Part shown: piece by piece, positions 61,241 through 64,000 of the stretch | Position numbering within the stretch: position 1 is the stretch's first letter | Layout: the number at the start of each line of letters is the position of its first letter | Assembly: GCA_035285585.1 (NCBI GenBank) | Contig: JAYKGU010000164.1 | Location: forward strand, 65,725 to 129,724 | DNA: 64,000 nucleotides | Source: JAYKGU01 sp035285585 | Lineage (GTDB): Bacteria; Cyanobacteriota; Cyanobacteriia; CAKZMO01 | Direction: 5' to 3' | Notes under the pieces: generated by a model | What the model was told of the DNA's origin: nothing | Seen by the model: the letters and a program-made list of their open reading frames with translations, nothing else | Databases searched by the model: none | Program-made: the position numbers and the translations under genes

Positions 61241-62341
61241 AGTAGAACCATAGAGAACTTCTTCTAAGATTTCGCTCGCTAATGCTTCTGCTTCATCCAT
61301 AATTTGCTCGCCGAGCAGAAATGTTGCTGACCAGCCTATTCCGGCTGCAATGAGAGGTCCAACAAACGGTATCCATTTGGAAGCTTGTTTAGCTGTTGTT
61401 TGACTAGCAATCCTCTTTAGCAGCAAGATTAATCCTTCTTTTGCTAAATATTTCGTAGAAAACTGCGCAACTTTAGCAATTAACCCAGGAATAGTCTTTG
61501 GCCCTACGAGCCGCTTGATGTATTCAAATTGGCTTGGTGTAAGACCATATATATGGGCAATTTGGCGGCTAAGGTTAAGCAGGATGCCGATGTCTACTGA
61601 AATATCAACTCCGGGGATAGGATTTAATCCATTAGCTGCTGCTAATCCTGCGTGTAGTGGAATTCTCTCTTGAGCGACCTTTCGCTTTTTTTTCAGAGCT
61701 TCTTTGCTATAAGTTCCCATATCAGCAATAAACCTTTCTCTCTTCATTCCTGTTAAAGCTTCGGTAATATCGTTTAGAAGCTCATCGAGGTCATACTTTG
61801 TAGGATGGCGGGCAGAAGTCAGATAGATCTTGTCAGGACAGGATGAGCCCAAATTTTCTCTAATATTCTTGATAATAATCTGTCTAGTTTCTTCTTCTGT
61901 ATAATTGTTGTCCAAAGATCCGTCTTCAATAGCACGATCGAGTTTATTCCGAACAACAAAACAAGGCTTGCCGCGTGAGGAAAGCTCCTTGAATAGGAAA
62001 ACATCGTTGTCGGTAAATCGCTCTGCTGTGATTAGTATAAGACAATCATACGTATACAGTTTAAGTCTTTCAATATAATCATTTTGGGGCCATTTGACTG
62101 TTCCACAACCAGGCAGATCCGTAAATATAATTCCCTTATGAGTGAAGTCTTGCGGGTCCATAGTTGTTTCAACGACACCGACTTCTGCGATCTTTTCACC
62201 TGCGATAGCATTTATTAATGAAGATTTTCCGCTTCCTGAAGGCCCGATCAGCCCACAGTGAACCTTAGCCTCGTCAAATTCGGTAATCTTCTTCTTACAT
62301 TCCTCTGCGAATGCTTTGATAAGTTCATGATTGTTATGCAT
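61238..62341 (-). CDS. IRG-like (immunity-related) dynamin-type GTPase
   Basis: A 367-aa GTPase. G1 is GPSGSGKSS (33-41), followed by VGVVETTMDPQDF, G3 TDLPGCG and G4 RNKLD. The stretch from GVVETT through DLPG, YDCLILITAERF and NKLDRAIED to NIRENL follows vertebrate interferon-inducible p47 (IRG) GTPases closely. The C-terminal third is helical with two membrane-active segments (LNPIPGVDISVDIGILLNLS; WIPFVGPLIAAGIGWSATFL); the first resembles DUF697-type GTPase tails. Sampled lines of the gene have about 27-48% GC, against about 60% around it, which points to horizontal acquisition. It lies 57 bp downstream of the zinc-ribbon gene on the same strand. Bacterial IRG homologues are known but uncharacterised. 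Confidence 0.85.
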   Translation of the reverse strand: MHNNHELIKAFAEECKKKITEFDEAKVHCGLIGPSGSGKSSLINAIAGEKIAEVGVVETTMDPQDFTHKGIIFTDLPGCGTVKWPQNDYIERLKLYTYDCLILITAERFTDNDVFLFKELSSRGKPCFVVRNKLDRAIEDGSLDNNYTEEETRQIIIKNIRENLGSSCPDKIYLTSARHPTKYDLDELLNDITEALTGMKRERFIADMGTYSKEALKKKRKVAQERIPLHAGLAAANGLNPIPGVDISVDIGILLNLSRQIAHIYGLTPSQFEYIKRLVGPKTIPGLIAKVAQFSTKYLAKEGLILLLKRIASQTTAKQASKWIPFVGPLIAAGIGWSATFLLGEQIMDEAEALASEILEEVLYGST

Positions 62342-62398
62342 AGTCGAGATTTCTTGAAGCTCCCTAATGTTGATTTATCAATTTCTTAAGAAATCATC

Positions 62399-63823
62399 TC
62401 AAAGGTTTGCCCGCTCTCGAGCATAGTTAAGATTCCGCTGATACTCCTGAATCTTTTGCTGAGCCTTGCTGTAATTCGGACTGAAAGTGGGCACCCGTTT
62501 GAGCTGTTCGATCGCCTGAATCCAGAGTCCCGCAACCTGCTGCCAGTTCTGGGGAGTTTGGGCCGTTTGCGTCAGAGATGCGGCCTGGGTGGCGGTGCCC
62601 ATAGCTTGCTGGAAAGCGGTATCGGTAGTGGAGTCAGGAGGCAAAGACATGGAGGGTAGTTGAGGTTCGATCTGGGTGGGTGGAGGGTTGGGTGGGGGGT
62701 CGGGTTGGAAGATACCTTCCAGGGCACCACTGCGGGCCAGAAGGATGCCGCCGATGACGGCCAGTCCGGCCAGAACCGCCATGCTGATTTTGAAGATGCT
62801 CCAGGGGCGATCGCCCAACACCTCCCCCGTCTGGGCATTCACCATCACCTGGTACTGCTTGCTTTTATAGCGATAGGCCCCCAGCCAAACGGGCATCAAC
62901 ACATGGCTGTATTTCGTGTCCAGATAATCGGTTTGGCTGGAGTGCACCCGCTGCTCGTCGCCGCCAATGTCTCGACAGATGGCCGTGTGGATTTGGGGAG
63001 CCATTTGCTCCTTGGCCCCATCAAAGCCCTGGATCACATTGGTTTGATAGCGCTGGGCTTTGAAACCGGCCAGATAATTGGCTTGATAGGGCACCAAAGA
63101 CGACAACTGCCAGGGTTCCAGCTCCGCCAGACGCTGCTCATTGACCGCCTGGGTGGCGGTAACCAGAAGATCCTTGAAGGAGCACCGGACGGTGCCGCTG
63201 GCGGGTCGCCAGCGAATGCGGCGTTCCTGGGCCTGGTAGGTTTCCTGCTTGCCCTCGCTATTGGTGCGCGTTCGCGTCACCGTGACGTAATAGGCATCGC
63301 CTCGCTCTCCCCGATACTGGGTCATTGTGTCAGTTTTGTAGAGCCAGAACGGCAGATAGACCCCCTGTAGTTGCTCATGCTGGGCCAGATGCTTGAGGCT
63401 GCTGGGGGCAAACCATCGCTGGCTAATCCATTTCTGAATCAGCGATTGGGTTTCCTTGCGCCCGACTTTGAAAGGGATCACCGCATCTGGGGTCAAACCG
63501 GGATGGGCCGAGTGGGGCTGCGTAACAATGTTTTTACCGCAAAAGGGACATTGGCCCGCCACCTGGGGGGGTTCAAACGTGACTACCGCACGGCATCCCG
63601 GACAATCTACCTCCACTATTTGAGGCGATAGGAGAGCGGTTTTGGAAGCTTGCAGAATCTGCCGCTCGTCGTAGTCATGTTCCGCAAACCGTCCCTGAAT
63701 CTGGGGAACAGCCTCGTCATGCCCACAGTAAGGGCACTTCATGCGGTTGACCTTGGGGTTGAACTCCAGGGCGGCCCCGCAGGCCGAGCAGGGAAACTGC
63801 TGAATTTTGGGAGAGGTTGCCAT
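62399..63823 (-). CDS. Zinc-ribbon membrane protein (TFIIB-type ribbon)
   Basis: A 474-aa protein. Two zinc ribbons open the sequence: CSACG ... CPYCG (12-35) and CPGCR ... CPFCG (about 74-99). A large beta-rich domain follows (LPFWLYKTDTMTQYRGERGD, TKYSHVLMPVWLGAYRYKSK), then one transmembrane helix (ISMAVLAGLAVIGGILLARS, about 349-368), a proline-rich linker and a C-terminal coiled coil. Family members are sometimes mislabelled as PriA-like helicases but have no helicase motifs. It often accompanies SPFH/virion-core-type proteins, consistent with the GYF_2 gene six bases upstream. Confidence 0.85.
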   Translation of the reverse strand: MATSPKIQQFPCSACGAALEFNPKVNRMKCPYCGHDEAVPQIQGRFAEHDYDERQILQASKTALLSPQIVEVDCPGCRAVVTFEPPQVAGQCPFCGKNIVTQPHSAHPGLTPDAVIPFKVGRKETQSLIQKWISQRWFAPSSLKHLAQHEQLQGVYLPFWLYKTDTMTQYRGERGDAYYVTVTRTRTNSEGKQETYQAQERRIRWRPASGTVRCSFKDLLVTATQAVNEQRLAELEPWQLSSLVPYQANYLAGFKAQRYQTNVIQGFDGAKEQMAPQIHTAICRDIGGDEQRVHSSQTDYLDTKYSHVLMPVWLGAYRYKSKQYQVMVNAQTGEVLGDRPWSIFKISMAVLAGLAVIGGILLARSGALEGIFQPDPPPNPPPTQIEPQLPSMSLPPDSTTDTAFQQAMGTATQAASLTQTAQTPQNWQQVAGLWIQAIEQLKRVPTFSPNYSKAQQKIQEYQRNLNYARERANL

Positions 63824-63829
63824 CGTTGC

Positions 63830-64000
63830 TTATCCTACAGGGGGCGGAGGCGGGGGTGAGGCGAGCAGGTAAGACAGTTCAGACACCTCGGCGGCTCGCT
63901 GCCAGCCCGCCATTCCCGATCGCCACACATAGGTTTCGGCGGTGAGGCCATTGGGCACCAGTTGCTCTGCCGGGAAAGGGCCAAAGGTCTGGCCGTTGCG
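63830..64000 (-). CDS. GYF_2-domain protein, C-terminal end only (partial)
   Basis: The last 56 codons of a minus-strand gene that continues beyond the window. The visible part (GQTFGPFPAEQLVPNGLTAE, VWRSGMAGWQRAAEV) is a complete GYF_2 (DUF4339) domain followed by a proline-rich end. GYF_2 domains close many SPFH-domain 'virion core' proteins, a known partner of the zinc-ribbon family downstream; whether the SPFH part exists here cannot be seen. The stop is six bases from the next ATG, so it is cotranscribed with the zinc-ribbon gene. Confidence 0.8.
   Translation of the reverse strand, partial: RNGQTFGPFPAEQLVPNGLTAETYVWRSGMAGWQRAAEVSELSYLLASPPPPPPVG

Noticed and set aside
62399..63823. 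PriA-like replication restart helicase
   Set aside because: Only the zinc ribbons are reminiscent; no Walker or helicase motifs are present, and a transmembrane helix is.
1..64000. tRNA or rRNA genes
   Set aside because: No cloverleaf with a GTTCAA-type T-loop or conserved rRNA stretch was found in the intergenic regions by eye; a covariance-model search could still reveal one.

Overview
The window reads as a chromosomal piece of a moderately GC-rich cyanobacterium, probably of the filamentous Leptolyngbya/Phormidium type (the lineage is inference). The evidence is a ferredoxin-type glutamate synthase, a SigC-like group 2 sigma factor, the chlorophyll cyclase AcsF, many cyanobacteria-restricted families (DUF3326, DUF3177, DUF2294, pentapeptide and TPR proteins) and very frequent HIP1 octamers (GCGATCGC). 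No rRNA, tRNA or CRISPR array was seen.

Layout. 1-6.7 kb: 3' part of glutamate synthase, sigC and acsF, with two clear terminators. 6.8-10.4 kb: a secreted protein, a protein with three copies of an unrecognised repeat, and a pentapeptide protein. 10.4-13.9 kb (minus): CPBP protease, DUF3326, a small protein, a 2Fe-2S ferredoxin and a GntR regulator. 14.1-18.5 kb (plus): dienelactone hydrolase, S1-domain protein, GH13 glycosidase and a K+ channel. 18.6-24.9 kb: a double-ATPase peptide importer subunit, an HTH/GrpE-like protein, two DUF2294 paralogues split by a MITE, and a CNT nucleoside transporter. 24.9-31.9 kb: an RTX/serine-hydrolase fusion, a two-component system and a secreted double nuclease. 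32-37 kb: repeat-rich accessory DNA around a membrane pentapeptide protein, with a nested MITE and a small overlapping gene pair. 37.3-40.9 kb: a duplicated TPR-glycosyltransferase whose linkers consist of repeat DNA. 41-46.9 kb (minus): glmM and a transglutaminase/alpha-E/ATP-grasp cluster. 47-53.4 kb: repeats, an RHH-like protein, a patatin phospholipase, a TnpB-only insertion sequence and a nitronate monooxygenase-like enzyme. 53.4-61.1 kb: a tight five-gene operon SWIM-DUF5691-MoxR ATPase-DUF5682-VWA. 61.2-64 kb (minus): an AT-rich gene for a GTPase resembling animal immunity-related (IRG) GTPases, downstream of a zinc-ribbon membrane protein and a GYF_2-domain protein.

The most interesting parts are the five-gene MoxR/VWA operon converging on the IRG-like GTPase module, the repeat-driven remodelling of coding sequences (34.9-35.2, 38.7-38.9, 39.3-39.4 and 40.9 kb), and the MITEs with intact target duplications, one of them nested inside another.
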